Position numbers and translations under genes: made by a program. Positions 1-12,047 of a stretch of DNA of 64,000 bases are shown piece by piece (the first letter of the stretch is position 1; each line of letters starts with the position of its first letter). The notes beneath the pieces are model-generated. The model saw nothing but the letters and a program-made list of their open reading frames with translations. It made no database searches and had not been told where the DNA came from. Source of the stretch: Diphasiastrum complanatum (lineage: Eukaryota; Streptophyta; Lycopodiopsida; Lycopodiales; Lycopodiaceae); NCBI GenBank assembly GCA_029204225.1, contig CM055101.1, forward strand, positions 28,819,475-28,883,474, written 5' to 3'.

Positions 1-936
1 TGATGTTACTTATAACCTTAAAAGCATAATTTTGATTTCGATGTAGGTTCTAGTAGTTAGTGTCTAGTCCTCTCCCATACCTTGGCAATCAAGTTCTAAG
101 AGATGTCTCTTGTGCTTTAGAGATCAAGCGTCCTTGGCCATGAATATTAGTAATTAGTTACGCATTTAGCATAATTGTTAATTATTGTTGAATATGAAAG
201 CATATTTTCTATTAGTTGCTTTAATTTTGTCACAAAATACTAACAATCTACTATCCACCACTAAATTGATGGCTAGATCATCGACCATGTGGGATTATAG
301 TTGGATGCTTCTTGCTGCCTATAAGCATCAACATTTGACTAACCACTAAGAATTTATGGTGTATTTCATGACTTGCCCTATCAAAATTGACATCAGCTTG
401 AAACACCACAAGACTAATTGCTTAATCCATAAAAAAGGGTGTTCTCCAATAAGTAGCAAATTGGTTATGACTTCATTTCCTCTCCTAAGAGAAAATTGGG
501 ATAGACGAGAAAATCCATAAGAAGGCATGTAAAGCCGCAATAACTAGCACTCACTAAAATGTAAAGATCATGGTAAAAGTCTTGACTAAGATGATTATAT
601 TGGTTTTTTCTCTAGCCAAAGTGGAGATTTACTTAATAAATTGGAAAGCAAGTTGTTTAAGTTCAGCAATAGGCTTTCAACTTGTGAGTTTCTAAAAAGC
701 CTACTCAGATTAACACCTCACAGGTTTTTTTTGGCTCTATTGGTATACCAATACTGAACCATGGGGGCAGGAAGAAAGTGGGCCATGGTCATATCCAGCA
801 CTACAATTTATCAGCCTATAATTGATAGAGACCAACAAACATTGAGAATATTCAAGAATATAAAGTTTTAAGATTCTATTATAGTATCAGATCTGGCTTA
901 AGCTAGATCAGCTTAATCCAGCTTAAAAGATGACAC
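1..936. other. No gene seen; left of CYP707A-like exons
   Basis: This stretch should contain later exons of the minus-strand CYP707A-like gene if its next intron were short. I find no reading frame resembling the P450 I-helix, the ExxR motif or the heme-binding Cys loop. It is ordinary AT-rich sequence. Either the next intron exceeds 900 bases and the rest lies outside the window, or the gene is truncated. Confidence 0.5.
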
Positions 937-2056
937 CTTAACAGCTTTGTGGTAAGTGAAGCCCGGCAAATTGATAGCCAAGGAATTGTAGCCTTTCTCC
1001 AGAATCTGATAAGAATGCTTCAAATCATCTTTGTCAAGGGCTTCATACTCTCCAAATATCTGCTGCATCCCCACATCAAATGCAAACTGCAAGAGCATAT
1101 TTCAGAAAATTGTGAAGTAAACTAGATCAGTTCGTTGATGATGACTAAGCCACTGAAAATTCTCTGCTGATGACAAATTTGTATCAGTAATAAGCTCATC
1201 ACAGCAAACTCAAGTTCCTATCAGTAACCAAAGTTTGAAAAAAAGGCGTGGGGGGGGGGGGGGGGTGGGGGTTGGGGTGTGGAGAGCAAGCTTCCACTAC
1301 TACCCACCTTCTTCATCTCCTCAAAGGTAACGACAGTATTCCCATCCCATGATGACAGCGTTTTGAGAGCCAAAGCTTCCACATCAGAAACCATGTCACG
1401 AGGAAGCAAAGAATCCTGGATCAATTTCCTTAATCGTGAATGATATTCTCCTTCATGGAAGAAAAGCGCATGAGGGCCGATTATTTCCTCCTTGCTTAAA
1501 GGAAATGTGGGTTTGAAGAGATGAGCGTGGCTGACCAGAATGAATTTGGCTGCCTCTGGACTTGCTATCATAATAGAAGGATTTCCCAGAACATGAGTCT
1601 TGAATATATCTCCATACCTGCATCTCCAGGTGGAAGAAATTATCATAAACTAGTGAACAAACCCTTACATCCAATGTAGCTGCAAATTCACGCTCGCCAC
1701 TAGTGTTCATTTCACTATCTCTGTATGAACTTTCTGGCTAACAAATATTCAAACACCTGTAGTCGCAATGGAAGAAGCAATGAAAACTGTAATACAGCTA
1801 ACGATTAAAATAGATATGAGTTGCAAATCAAGCAGAAGACATTGAGAAAGGAAGACCAAGAAGACCTTTTTTGCTTGGCGGTGAAAAACGTGTTGGGGTT
1901 TTGAGCATAGAGCTGCAGCGTTTCTCCAAGGAAAGGCCAGCCCATGGATCCTGGGGGCAGTCGAAGGCTGCCCCTGCCTCCTCTGAGATTTTGCCATACC
2001 AAGCATAACAACAGCCAGAAACCGCATAAAACTGCTATAGCTAGAGATGCCTCCAT
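937..2056 (-). CDS. CYP707A: ABA 8'-hydroxylase-like cytochrome P450, 5' exons only (CYP707A type)
   Basis: Three exons on the minus strand join in phase. Exon 1 is 2056-1866, starting with ATG and MEASLAIAV: a hydrophobic ER anchor, then LPPGSMGWPFLGETLQLYA. Exon 2 is 1617-1308: YGDIFKTHVLG, SPEAAKFILV, HLFKPTFPLSKE, and a LRKLI stretch. Exon 3 is 1086-937: LKHSYQILEKGYNSL followed by the NLPGFTYHKA segment. All donors are GT and all acceptors AG; the exon 1/2 junction splits an Arg codon. These motifs are characteristic of CYP707A, the ER-bound P450 that hydroxylates abscisic acid at C-8' and starts its breakdown. About 217 of the usual ~470 residues are present. The oxygen-binding helix, ExxR and heme Cys are absent from the window, so activity cannot be judged. 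A poly-G run lies in intron 2. No frameshift or stop is seen in the three exons. It could equally be an intact gene running off the left edge or a 3'-truncated copy. Confidence 0.85.
1249..1266. repeat. Poly-G tract in intron 2
   Basis: A run of about 18 G, interrupted only by a single T just beyond it, lies inside the second intron of the CYP707A-like gene, close to the donor site of exon 2. It is a mononucleotide repeat with G-quadruplex potential on the plus strand. Confidence 0.8.
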
Positions 2057-4560
2057 GTCTTTCTCAAACCTCCAACGGGAGTTCGATTAAATTTCCAAAA
2101 GTTTTCCTACCTGGTTGCTGCTAGTTCTCTCAAATGCACTCAGCTGACTTTACTGGTAGGCAGCATTTCTAAAATTTGTCTCTCATGTACAGGCCTGAGC
2201 TGCAGGAATTTTATTCTTCTCTAGAGGCTCTCTTAACTACTCTCTAGCTTTCCTTCCAACTCCATGCCAAGTCCAAGACAAAATACCCATTGATATGAAT
2301 CCTGGATTAGATCCACTGATATGAATCCTTGTTCTATCGAAATGAATCCTTGATTTGATCATAAACGATCCTATCAAATCAGATTTATAGCACCTCGGCT
2401 CCACATAATGAGTGCACCAGCTCATCAGGAGGGAGAAATTTTACATACTAAGGTGAATCGTTTTCCCCACAGTCAATATTTTGCTTTCACCGGCTTCTAC
2501 CATTGAGAGTGAGTTCAAAATCGATATCCCTCTCATGTGAACTTTCAACCTTGATCTCATCCATAAGTCACTCTCAAATCCATGTCAATCCAGCATCAAT
2601 CCAACTGATAGATGCCACATTTTATTGTTTTGGCCTCAAAGATTATATTAAGTTGTAATTTAGTACAACTAACATAATTCCAGAAGTTGTCATTAGTTGT
2701 AACTTAGCTCTAATTCTGCCCTTCATTCCTAAATCCACTTACATTAAACATTAATCCACCTGTTTTATCCTAAATGCTCTTCTTTTGGCTTTAAAGTTTG
2801 AAACCCACCTCAGTCATATAAACAGAACTGCTTACTACTTGATCTAATTCTTCTCATGTGATCTTCTGGCAATTCACCTCGAATTCCACACATAAAGAGA
2901 ATAATTTCCAGAGAAAAAGTCCACAGTGCTGATCCAGATTTTGAATTCCTCATTTAGAAAGAGGAATTGAAATTGCAGTGACAAGGATGCACCAGTTTAT
3001 AAATGTCGGTCACTCAAGTCAACACTTAACAGTATCTACAGAAAATTCACGGTATTGACTCTTGAGACTTCATATCAAATGAAGGCCCACTCCTTGGATG
3101 TCGCTGCCTCCTCAAAATTGGGAAAGAGCTCTTACTCAGATCCAGTGCTCACAAAAAATCTATTAACCACTATAAAAAGCCCCCTTTGAGGTTACAAATC
3201 TACCCCATTTCAAACTTTCAGATTTTTTCTGATATACAGATTTCTAATATTCTGCTCATAACTATTCCAATTGTGATGTATATGTTTTTAGAATTTGAAA
3301 GCTGTTACCTGTATTCCCAAGAAAAATTAATTTTGTCTCGACTTCAACTTGATTGAATTTTAATGAAAATTGTACTTTGGTTTTTTAACATTCCAAAGCA
3401 TATTTCATGGATTTTCATTAAGAAGGTTTCTTAACATTTTTGGCTGTCATGAAAGGCCATGTTAACAAGGTGATATGAAAGATACCGACAGGCTTTGTCA
3501 TACAGTTGTATGCTCAAAATTAAAAAATTATGGAATCGTAAAAAAATGAAAAACGAACAATTATAAATCTAACTTACTAGGAAAGAGGCAATTTCCTGCT
3601 CAAATTCATGAAGGCAATACATGTCACTTTAGCATATTGTCACAATAGCTTTTGGCACTCTAAGACAAACTAAAAATTGCCCTTTCAGACATTCCTTGTC
3701 CAAGTCCTCTACTCTGGGAACATGAAGAGGCAACTCAAAAAATTGTTCTTGATAAACTCGGAACTTTCAAAATACGCATGAGGATACAAATTTTACCAAG
3801 TAGTACAAATTTATACTCGGTAAAAGCTAAAATATCTGTGACACTCGTTTCTTCCTTTCTCGAACCTTGAATGTTCTTTGAAAGCTCAGGGTGAAGAATC
3901 CTAAAGCAAAATCTGGCCATGCCTTCAAATTCTGTGAAGACCTCTAGAGATAGTGCACCGCATCATATACTTCACTTTTTTGACTTGGACTTTTGCACTT
4001 TCCTTTCACAATCACATCCCCACGGTCCACCTGTCGGTCTGTCTTCCTGTCCCTTTCCATGAGGCCTTCTTGTCAACTTGCTCGTCCATCAGCCAATCTA
4101 ACTGCAGGCAGAATTTTGTGAAATTGCAAATTGCAAATTGCAGGCCTCTCCCCTCCTCCATTGGTGGACTGCTTGCCATGTCACACCCTTTCTGCAACCC
4201 ATCCCTTTACTCCACGTGTTACGAACTTTAAGGTAGCAAATGACCCCCTGACAACAAGGCAGGAAGGAAGCAGCACATCTGCAACACCTGTACGGCCTTT
4301 CAAAAGAAGAAATACATTCTTAAAAAGCATTACTCTCCCGTCTTCAACATAGGAAAATTTGAAGAATAGGTCAAATTTCATATGAAAGCCAAATTTGGTC
4401 TTACATATATCTATGTAGTTATTTAAAACCAAAGGAGTAACTAACTTTTAAGAAATGCTATTAGGAAATTGACTAAGGGCAATTTACACTTTGAATTCCA
4501 ATCGATTTTCCTACTTAACCTCCATTTAAAAAGTAGCTACGAATTTGGCATATGCTTTCA
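2057..4560. other. Upstream region of CYP707A-like gene; no gene
   Basis: About 2.5 kb upstream of the P450 start codon (the gene reads leftward). It is AT-rich with only short chance ORFs and no conserved protein pattern. Part of it may be promoter, but I cannot place a convincing TATA box or transcription start. Confidence 0.5.
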
Positions 4561-6036
4561 TGTTTGGGTAGATCTCTCTCTCTCGGTTCGCCTCGAGATG
4601 GAGGTTCAGTCGGCGTGATCGAGACTGAGAATTTGAAGAGGTTACCTTGGTATTGATTGAAGGGTGTCATTCTCTACCATGTGAACAAATGCATTATTGT
4701 ATTTAAATTGATGCACATGTTTTTGTCTCATCTTCCCAAGTAGGTTGGATTGATTAATCGAATAATTTTTCTTCACTAAATTTAGATTTTGAACCTTGGG
4801 AATAAAAAAGCACGTGTTCTATAAAAAAAAGGTAGCATAGTACATGCAAGATGTTGAAATGGGCATCCCTTTGAAAGTTTGTAAATAATTTGATTGTAAA
4901 ATATCCATTTCTTGTAGTTGCAAATTTCAAATTAAAGGTTCTATTCTAGTGTTTCATTCTGCTTATTGAAGTACTCTAGATTTCATATGAGCTTGGCTTG
5001 AAAATGGAAAAATTTTATAGCTTTGCAATCTTTTTGTTTTTTTAATAATTTCTAATTGTCACGTTTTCTTGTCATTCATTTGAATGCTTCTCTAAGTTTG
5101 AGCTTGCACACGTGTACAACATAGTTGTACACATAGCTTCTTGTGATCTTTATGATCACTTTGTTTTTTAATATTGTACTAATGAAAGAAACCATCAGTA
5201 CATGGAATTATTTTGGTTTTTGCCCCCCCCAAGTAAGAGCCTGAACAATGGAATTCCTAACCTACCTAATTATAAAATTGTAGGTTTTTTTATAAGGTTG
5301 GCCTATGACTCTTTTATAGAGAAATTACTTATTTTCATTCCAAATTTATTCAAAATTTTGTAGGAATTAGAAAGCAAGTGCATTTGTTGTTGCACTCAAG
5401 ATTTGATCTCATGAAACTCAAAATCAAGCTCCTCCTCCAATACATTTGAAACCAAAAACTAGTTAGATCTTATCCAAAGCTGAAGGCCAAGAATGAGGAG
5501 GGCCAATGTCAGCTATAGGTATATTTACTCGCAAGAACTCATGCGATTATGCCCCTACAACCCTTAGACACAATAATATGAGTTTCAAAGATATACTATG
5601 TACACAAAGAAACTTCTTGGTAAGATGAGTGTCATATATATTATGCACACCAAAAACATTAGCTTCGTGTAGGAAGGGAGTAGTGCTATAATGATAATAT
5701 TGTTGGATTTATTCCTTACACTAAATCCCATGTTAATCTAGTTTCATTCATACTGCTGTAGTTTGACATGCATTGTCGCACAATCTACAAAAATACTCTA
5801 TTATCAAAGACAAGCAAGAGAGTGTGGCAGTTTGACTTGTCGAAGTTACCCGACTTGTCAGAGTTGGCTAACTTGTCGAGGATGGCCGACTTGGCCGACT
5901 AATCGGGGAGTCTGACTTGTTGAGTCAACAGACTATTGTCGAGGACCATCAATGTTGTGGGTATTCCTTGTACATAAATAAAATAGCCGGAAGTAGACAA
6001 TAAGTTGTGAGGGTCGTGGCATCCTACGAGCGTAAT
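4561..6036. other. AT-rich intergenic DNA with degenerate short repeats
   Basis: No coding signal. Around 5830-5950 there is a degenerate array of short units built on GACTTGTCGA, which may belong to an old LTR. The rest is unstructured AT-rich sequence. Confidence 0.4.
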
Positions 6037-6887
6037 TGTTGGAAATTAAGCCCACAGTTGCCTCCTTGGAATCACAAACTCAGACAACCAATTTATTTCA
6101 AGAACATCTACAACGGGCTTCCGGCTGATCTCCAGCAAAGGGTAACCAATCCTGTCATAATTTCAAAGTTCAGATGTTAAGTTTAATAACTTGAAGTCAT
6201 TGAAGACTTGGCCATCTTCAAGGGCTTTCGCAAACTTGCATTTAGAACAAGTCTGAAGAAATACATTACTTTCGAGACAGTCTGCAGAAATGAACTATGT
6301 TCGAGACAGTCTACAGAAATGAACTATGTTCCATGAGACGTATTATTTGAGCCTCCCAATTATGCCGTCAATTTTGGTTGTAATTGCTATTTTGTATTGT
6401 GCTTCAATGTAATATAGCAGCAGCACGTTTTTATCGGTGTACAACGTAGATGAATAATTGTTGTGATTGAATGCACTTTCATTGTTGTTTGATCGCGCTT
6501 GTTTACTCACTCTGATCAGAACACGGACATTTATGACTCTTCAGTTTCTGATCAGACGATGGTTGTCTTTGACGCTTGAGGAACTCGTGACATCATACCG
6601 CTCTTCCATTTATTTCAAAACTATACTTCACATTGAATATGATTTCAATAGTGACACACACAAACCATCTCTAATCTCTTCGGTGGACTGTACTCTTGTT
6701 TTAGAGTATGAATTAATTTTTAAGATCATGTTGGGCAATCAGATTGCACAAAGCTGTGATTATCTTTAGCATAAGTTGTTTATTAAACTGTTTTTGCACC
6801 TAGTAGCCGATTAGAATGGGAGAGCTGTTCCACAATATTACTGCTCTCTTCTTCGTTCTCGTTCTTCCTATCTCCCTTGCCCCATCA
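6037..6887 (+). mobile_element. Candidate 5' LTR of a decayed Ty1-copia element
   Basis: The right edge is inferred from a copia-type primer-binding site (TTGGTATCAGATC, complementary to initiator tRNA-Met) at about 6890, just after a CA, followed by a gag-like frame. The left edge (TGTTGG at 6037) is a guess; no second LTR copy is seen in the window. It contains a tandem near-duplication around 6260-6330 (CGAGACAGTCTRCAGAAATG). Confidence 0.35.
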
Positions 6888-6952
6888 GATTGGTATCAGA
6901 TCTTCGTCCAAATAAACCGAGAGATTAAGTTTGTTCTATTTGTATATTGTTA

Positions 6953-7145
6953 TCATGTCTCATATAGGCAGCTCTTGATAGATAGAGATCTTTGGGATGT
7001 AGTAGAAGGTACAAACCTGAAACCAAAAGATGGTGATCAAGCAAAGGCCTAGAGGATCAAAGATCAGAAGGCCTTAGCATGTATCACACTCAATCTGGCC
7101 GACTCCCAAATATCTCACGTTACCACGTGCATAACCTCTAAGTGA
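6953..7145 (+). pseudogene. Ty1-copia gag N-terminal remnant
   Basis: After the PBS, the plus strand reads LLIDRDLWDVVEGTNLKP, a stop, then ALACITLNLADSQ. That is the pattern of the copia gag (UBN2-type) N-terminus: W-x-x-V followed by a region of counted residues and a helix with A-x-x-x-I. Stops and loss of the rest make it a fossil. It abuts a gypsy integrase remnant on the other strand. Confidence 0.6.
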
Positions 7146-7179
7146 CATATGGTCCGTTGCTTCTAAATTTTAATTTTCC

Positions 7180-7845
7180 AGGGTGGGAGATATAAAGAAG
7201 CACTTGATCACCTTGATGTAAGTCTTTATTGCGCAGGTGTCTATCATGCCAGGCTTTTTGGCATCATTTGTTAACTGGTTGTGCGTGATACGAGATAAGT
7301 CGAGTCTCGCACAATTGAGCTAATATAAATAGCCTGTTTTGAACCTCATGTTCAATTGCAACGTTCTCACATAGATCAGTGGAGAAGGTTTGCATGACTC
7401 TGAAAGAAGGCACCAAGAATTCAACAGACATTACTGCCTCTTAACCATAAACGAGATGGAATGGTGTGATCCATCCAGTGACTTTATTTGGAGTTGTATG
7501 ATATGCCCATATAGTTAAGAACAACTTGGTTTCCCAATTTGATTTGCTTGTCTCAACTATCTTTGTCAGAATCTTTTAGATAGACTTGTTAGTGGACTCT
7601 TCTTGGCCATTACACCGAGGGTAGTACGGGGTACTTTTTCGATGTACAATAAGGTAATGGTGTAAAAGATTATCAGCCACTTCATTTCAAAAGTGTGATC
7701 TTCTATCACTAACAAGCTCGATAGGACAACCAAAATGCATAAAAAAAATGTACAATGGTCTTCGCATTGGCATCCTTTGTTGCTCTAGCCTCAAAATAAA
7801 CTTGGGCAGGATCGTATGGAATTCTTACAAAAAGATTATGTACAT
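7180..7845 (-). pseudogene. Ty3-gypsy integrase remnant
   Basis: The minus strand reads, across stops, FGCPIELVSDRRSHF, STPYYPRCNGQEES, KSNWETKLFLTIWAYHTTP, TPFHLVYG and VEFLVPSFRV. This is the catalytic core of a plant Ty3-gypsy integrase, with the second Asp in VSDR and the Glu in GQEES. It continues into the C-terminal linker (HDRHLRNKDLHQGDQVLL). At least three stop codons interrupt it, and no RT or LTR of the same element is recognised nearby. On its 5' side it fuses in frame with an unrelated basic Ser/Pro-rich segment (7860-8164). Confidence 0.8.
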
Positions 7846-8164
7846 GAACAAATAAACAAGTAGATACAATATTTACAAATTTCTCTGTTATTTTGTCGAG
7901 CTCCTCTTGGGTAATCAACACTTTTGATGAAGAAACCTGGTGAGGAGTTGGACGAATAACAGGAGGAGGAAGAGGTGATGATTCTAGATCTGAATCAGAT
8001 TCTCCAGCAACTGACTCAGAGCTCAGGACGATCCGGGGTCTCTTGGCCGGGATAACTCTAGGAGGAAGAGAAGTATCTGGCCTTTGAGATCTAGCCTTCT
8101 TGGGGACAAGCTGCTTCTTCTTCCTCCTAGAGGTAGTCGGCAAGTTGATTCTATCCAGGAGCAC
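7846..8164 (-). CDS. Unrecognised basic, Ser/Pro-rich open frame
   Basis: A minus-strand open frame begins near 8164. It has a Lys/Arg-rich cluster (RRKKKQLVPKKARSQRP) that looks like a nuclear localisation signal, then an acidic Ser/Asp stretch (ESVAGESDSDLESS), a Pro-rich part and a short helix-like segment, before running into gypsy integrase sequence. It has no match I recognise. It may be an accessory ORF or spacer of a gypsy element, or a host exon fused by chance. Function unknown. Confidence 0.2.
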
Positions 8165-8470
8165 AGGTATCTGGAGGTGCTAGTGTTATCAACATGCAGA
8201 CTAGAAAAACAGTTTTAAAGTATTCTGCGAATGACGAAATCTTTTGGCATGATGGTGACACGCTTACCATGCACTGCCAAAAGGCAGGTATCCTCAAAAA
8301 ACTGGGATAGAAAATTTTCTACAACACCATGTAAGGCCTGCATGCCTATCACGGCAAAACGAACATTTAGCCCAAGTGACAGAGTGACATTCCTTACAGA
8401 TCGGCTGAAAGGAGCTCTAGGGATCAACAGTTTAGTTTATTTCTATAGTTTTCTAATCTCTTTCAGCCAG
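8165..8470. other. No gene seen
   Basis: This spacer lies between the unrecognised basic frame and the truncated copia 3' LTR. Short frames on both strands have no recognisable pattern. Confidence 0.4.
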
Positions 8471-8695
8471 CCATCAAATCAGACATCTGTACTTCTGAGT
8501 ACTTGTATGATCATTGTTGGTAATGTTTGGAGCGTGAGGGCAGAAAAGGTTTCGAGATATTTTTTGTGTCACGTCGTTGGTTTCGTTTCCGTCATCTGCC
8601 TTCCTCATGTTGGACCACAAAATATTCTTGTTCGCGAATCTTTTGTGTTCGTGTCTTCCCATCAGGTGTTCGCAAAACTTTCGTGCTTAACGTTT
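8471..8695 (-). repeat. Truncated 3' LTR of the copia element
   Basis: This is a direct repeat of 13609-13828, sharing landmarks such as GTGTTCGTGTCTTCCCATCA and GGTTTCGAGATRTTTTT. Only the beginning of the LTR (U3 side) remains; about 675 bases found in the 5' LTR (12933-13608) are missing. A purine-rich stretch on the minus strand just right of it (about 8700-8715) is the likely polypurine tract. Confidence 0.75.
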
Positions 8696-8758
8696 TTTTT
8701 CTTCAGCTCCCTCTCAAAGCATGATAGCTTTACGATCCCGAGACTGCTCCTCTGTCTC

Positions 8759-9109
8759 TCAAAAAGTCCTTTGTCTGGTGAAGATGTCAGCAACCATGTC
8801 TTTTGTTCCGATGAAGGTGATCTGCAACATCTTCTTTTCAATTAGATCCCTGATCAAGTGATACTTGATCACAATATGCTTCGTTCTCGAATGGAACACA
8901 AGATCCGTTAGATGTATTGCAGAGGTGTTATCCATCTGCAAGACCAAAGGCTCATTCCTTGTTTCGCCCAATTCATCCAAGAACTGCCTTAGCCAGATTA
9001 TCTCGTTGGCCATCTTTGCTACTACAATGTACTCTGCTTCGCAGGATGACTGGGCCATCGCTGTAGGAAAGCATCCCAAAACTTGCATCACGACAATAAC
9101 ACAAGCCAT
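8759..9109 (-). pseudogene. Copia RNase H domain
   Basis: The minus strand encodes SSCEAEYIVVAKMANEIIWL, then MDNTSAIHLTDLVFHSRTKH and IGTKDMVADIFT. This is the C-terminal RNase H of a Ty1-copia polyprotein, with the catalytic Glu in CEAEY and Asp in MDN. It degrades the RNA strand of the RNA-DNA hybrid during reverse transcription. A frameshift separates it from the upstream RT frame (overlap 8973-9109). Confidence 0.85.
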
Positions 9110-10220
9110 AATCCCTTGTTAATTGAAAATATTGCAAAATTTGTTTTGCAATCTTCCAATGTGTCGAGCCTGGATTCGTGCAGAATTGGCTCACCCTGAA
9201 TACTGCATAAGCAATATCAGGATGTGTGTTGTCAGCAAGGTACATCAGTGATCCTATCAACTTCCTGTAAGGTGTGAGCTGCATCTGTTCTCTCCCTTCC
9301 TCAGTCTTCGGATAGTCATTGCTTATCAGCACCGTCCCTACGAATATTGGAGTATTTGCTCCCTTGCAGTTCAGCATCCCAAAATCCTCTAGGATCTTCT
9401 GGGTGTATCTGGACTGGTGAAGGTATAGCTTAACACCCTCATAGTCTCTTTCAATTTGTAAGCCTAGGTAACACCTGGCTTCTCCCAGATCCACTATCTT
9501 GAAATGTTTCGAGATGTCTGTCTTCACTTTAGCAATCAGCTGCTCACTCTTGCAAAATGTCAGAGTGTCATCCACGTACATAGCCACAATGATGATCTGC
9601 CCATCTGTAACTCTGACATACACATTAGAATAAGCCAACAGAGGCTTGAATCCTAATGATTTCAGGGCTTGATCTTTCTTCTTGTACCATTGTCGGGCTG
9701 ACTATTTCAGACCGTAGATAGTTCTATGCATTCTGCATGCATAGTCAGGAAGTGAATTTGAGACATGTCCTGGGGATTGATCCATATAGACCTCTTCGTC
9801 TAATTCGCCATGCAAGAAGGCTATCTTCTCATCCACAATGTGGATCCTGAGGTCATAAGCTGCAGCATATGCGAATAACAGATGTAGGGACGAATGTTTA
9901 ACGATAGGACAGAAGGTTTTAGAGTAGTCAATACCATATCTCTGAGAGAAATCCTTCGCTACCAGTCTTGCCTTGTATTTCGTCACATTCTCATCTGGTC
10001 CGTATTTGAGCTTGAAAACCCATTTGCATTTGACAGTCTTGCGCTTATGTGGTAATGGTTGCAACGTCCATACCTGATTCTTCCTCATGGACTCCATCTC
10101 TTCATTCATGGCCTGGATCCATTTGTCCTTTTTTGGACATTCAATCGCTTCCTCGAAAGTCTGTGGTTCGCCACTGAATCCACGGAACTCTTCTGATGTA
10201 GAAGCGGAGCTGTCTAGCAT
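8973..10220 (-). pseudogene. Copia reverse transcriptase (two broken frames)
   Basis: Frame 10220-9702 carries the RT N-terminus (KKDKWIQAMNEEMESM, VWTLQPLP, ARLVAKDFSQRYGIDYSKTF, the FLHGELDEEVYM loop). A TAG at about 9700 interrupts the canonical GLK-x-SARQWY segment. Frame 9638-8973 continues with the catalytic MYVDDTL (about 9578-9560), LGLQIERD, the LIGSLMYLADNTHPDIAYAV segment and the connection to RNase H. Apart from the stop, all RT landmarks are present, so this copy decayed by point mutation rather than gross rearrangement. Confidence 0.9.
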
Positions 10221-10336
10221 GTATCTTGCTGGCGCTCTTCGTGGTCTTGTCGACCTTCTAGGAGATCCTCCTAGGATAGCAATGCCTTTGCCTTTGTCTA
10301 CTCTGCTAGGTCCGGAACCATCCTGGTTTACAGGAA

Positions 10337-10991
10337 CTATACCAGTAGGTTGTCTCTCGAATCTTTTGTCTTCTGATTCATCATTCGAATGAGAAACGAC
10401 TCAAAAATCTTCATTTTTGTGTCGTCCTCTGCTCCCTCTGTCATTGGCGGCAGGTCATAGTAATGTCTCTCCAAAACTTTGTAGCTGACATGATCGTCAT
10501 TGGCCATTGTCCTGCTCTCATCAAATCTGACATCTCTCACTATTTTCACAGTGTTTGTGTCTGGCATGTAGACTCTGTAGTATGACGAATTGTTGTCATA
10601 ACCTACTAGAAATCCTTGTTCGGCTTTCTCATCGAGCTTCTTTTGAAGCTTATCAGGAATATGTGCATAAGCTGCACAGCCAAAGATTCTGACGTGAGAC
10701 AGGTTGGGCTTTCTACCCCACTATAGCTCGTGTGGTGTCGTGTGAGGGACATCAGACTTTCTTAGTTCTGTTCTAGATGTATGCGGCTGTAGCCACTGCT
10801 TCAGCCCACAGTACCCTTGGAGCCTTTGAGTAGGCCATCATACATCTGGCTGCTTCCATCAAGGTCCTGTTCTTTCTTTCTGCAACACCATTGTGCTGCG
10901 GCGTGTAAGCTGCAGTCCTTCTGTGAATGATGTCACGATCATTGCAGAATTCAGTGAAGCGATTCGAGATGTATTTGCCACTTTGATCAAT
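10337..10991 (-). pseudogene. Copia integrase C-terminal part, degenerate
   Basis: On the minus strand, broken frames encode the stretch between the integrase core and RT. They include the AERKNRTLMEAARCMMAYSK motif, the RVRIFGCAAYAHIPDKLQ-like segment, and KIVRDVRFDES. This is the copia integrase C-terminal and linker region. Several stops are present. Confidence 0.7.
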
Positions 10992-11804
10992 TCAGATCTG
11001 CTTCACTTTGCTGCCTGTACATCTCTCAGCACAATTCACATATTCTGTGAATTTATCAAGTGCTTCAGATTTGTTTTGAATAAAATACACTCTGGCAAAT
11101 TTACTGTAGTCATCAATGAAGGTTATATAATACTTTGAACCTCCTACTGAGATCACATTGAATGGTCTGCAGATGTCAGAAAGCACCAACTTCAGAATCT
11201 TAGTCGTTCTGTAGGAGTCTTTGATGAATGGAGTGCGTGACATCTTGTCCTTCAAACATGCATCACAGGTGGTCGAACTGGTTGCATTCGAGATGTTGAC
11301 CCTTGTTATCACTCCATGATGGCTTGCTTGGTAAAGTGCCATTGAGTTCATGTGGCATAGTCTTCTGTGCCACAGTGTCTCTGGTGAGTCATCATGAGTT
11401 TGATGCACCTGATCTGCAGGTAGGCGTACCTTCAGATGGTATAGATTTCCTTTCCTTCTGCCTTGAGCGATCAATGTACCGGTATTGGCGTCAATCACAT
11501 TGCATGCTTCGTCAGAAAACGTCACGCGCATCCCTGCATCTGCTATTCTTGCTACAGAGAGCAAGTCTTGTTGCAGAGTAGGCACGAATAGAACGTCTTC
11601 GAGTCGTCTGTCTCTGCCATTGGTGTTGAGCCAAAGTGAACCAATACCGTTCACTTGATGTTTAGATCCATCTCCAAGAACTATGAATCTTGAAGGATCT
11701 GCACTTCTACAATTAGACATGATTCGTCTTGATGTCACAAAGTGTGAGGTGGCTCCTGAATCTAGGATCACCTCATGTGTGTCAGATGTTGATGCTGCAC
11801 ACAC
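10992..11804 (-). pseudogene. Copia protease and integrase N-terminal/core region
   Basis: A 270-codon minus frame starts at 11804. It holds the aspartic protease active site DSGATSHF (about 11762-11739), the GAG-pre-integrase region (LWHRRLCHMN), the HHCC zinc-binding Cys pair (CDACLKDK), and the integrase core with Asp in LVLSDICRPF and Asp in TFIDDYSKF. It ends at a stop (VKQI) before the catalytic Glu. The protease cleaves the polyprotein, and integrase inserts the cDNA. Confidence 0.9.
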
Positions 11805-11840
11805 GTTCTCACAGATATAGGCGGTCGAAAAGTTTCTGCT

Positions 11841-12047
11841 CTATCTTTCTTCGCCCATCTCCGAGCTCTTAGGTTCCTCGACATAGGATGAACTGTTGTT
11901 GTTCTCATGTCTGTTCTGCGCTGATTTGTTTCTTGGGTTCTGACGACAATCCACGGCTGCATGACCCTTCTTTTGGCAGTGGATACACTCAATCTTGGGA
12001 TTGACCCAGCATGTATCAACCGTATGCCCATCTCTTCTACATCTCAC
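11841..12047 (-). pseudogene. Copia gag zinc knuckle
   Basis: The CX2CX4HX4C nucleocapsid knuckle CIHCQKKGHAAVDC is encoded around 11985-11944, preceded by a second Cys/His segment (CRRDGHTVDTCW). It binds RNA during packaging. Overlapping frames in this stretch indicate a frameshift between gag and protease. Confidence 0.85.

Noticed and set aside
8231-8845. 204-codon plus-strand ORF
   Set aside because: It lies antisense across the truncated copia LTR and RNase H end; no independent protein pattern.
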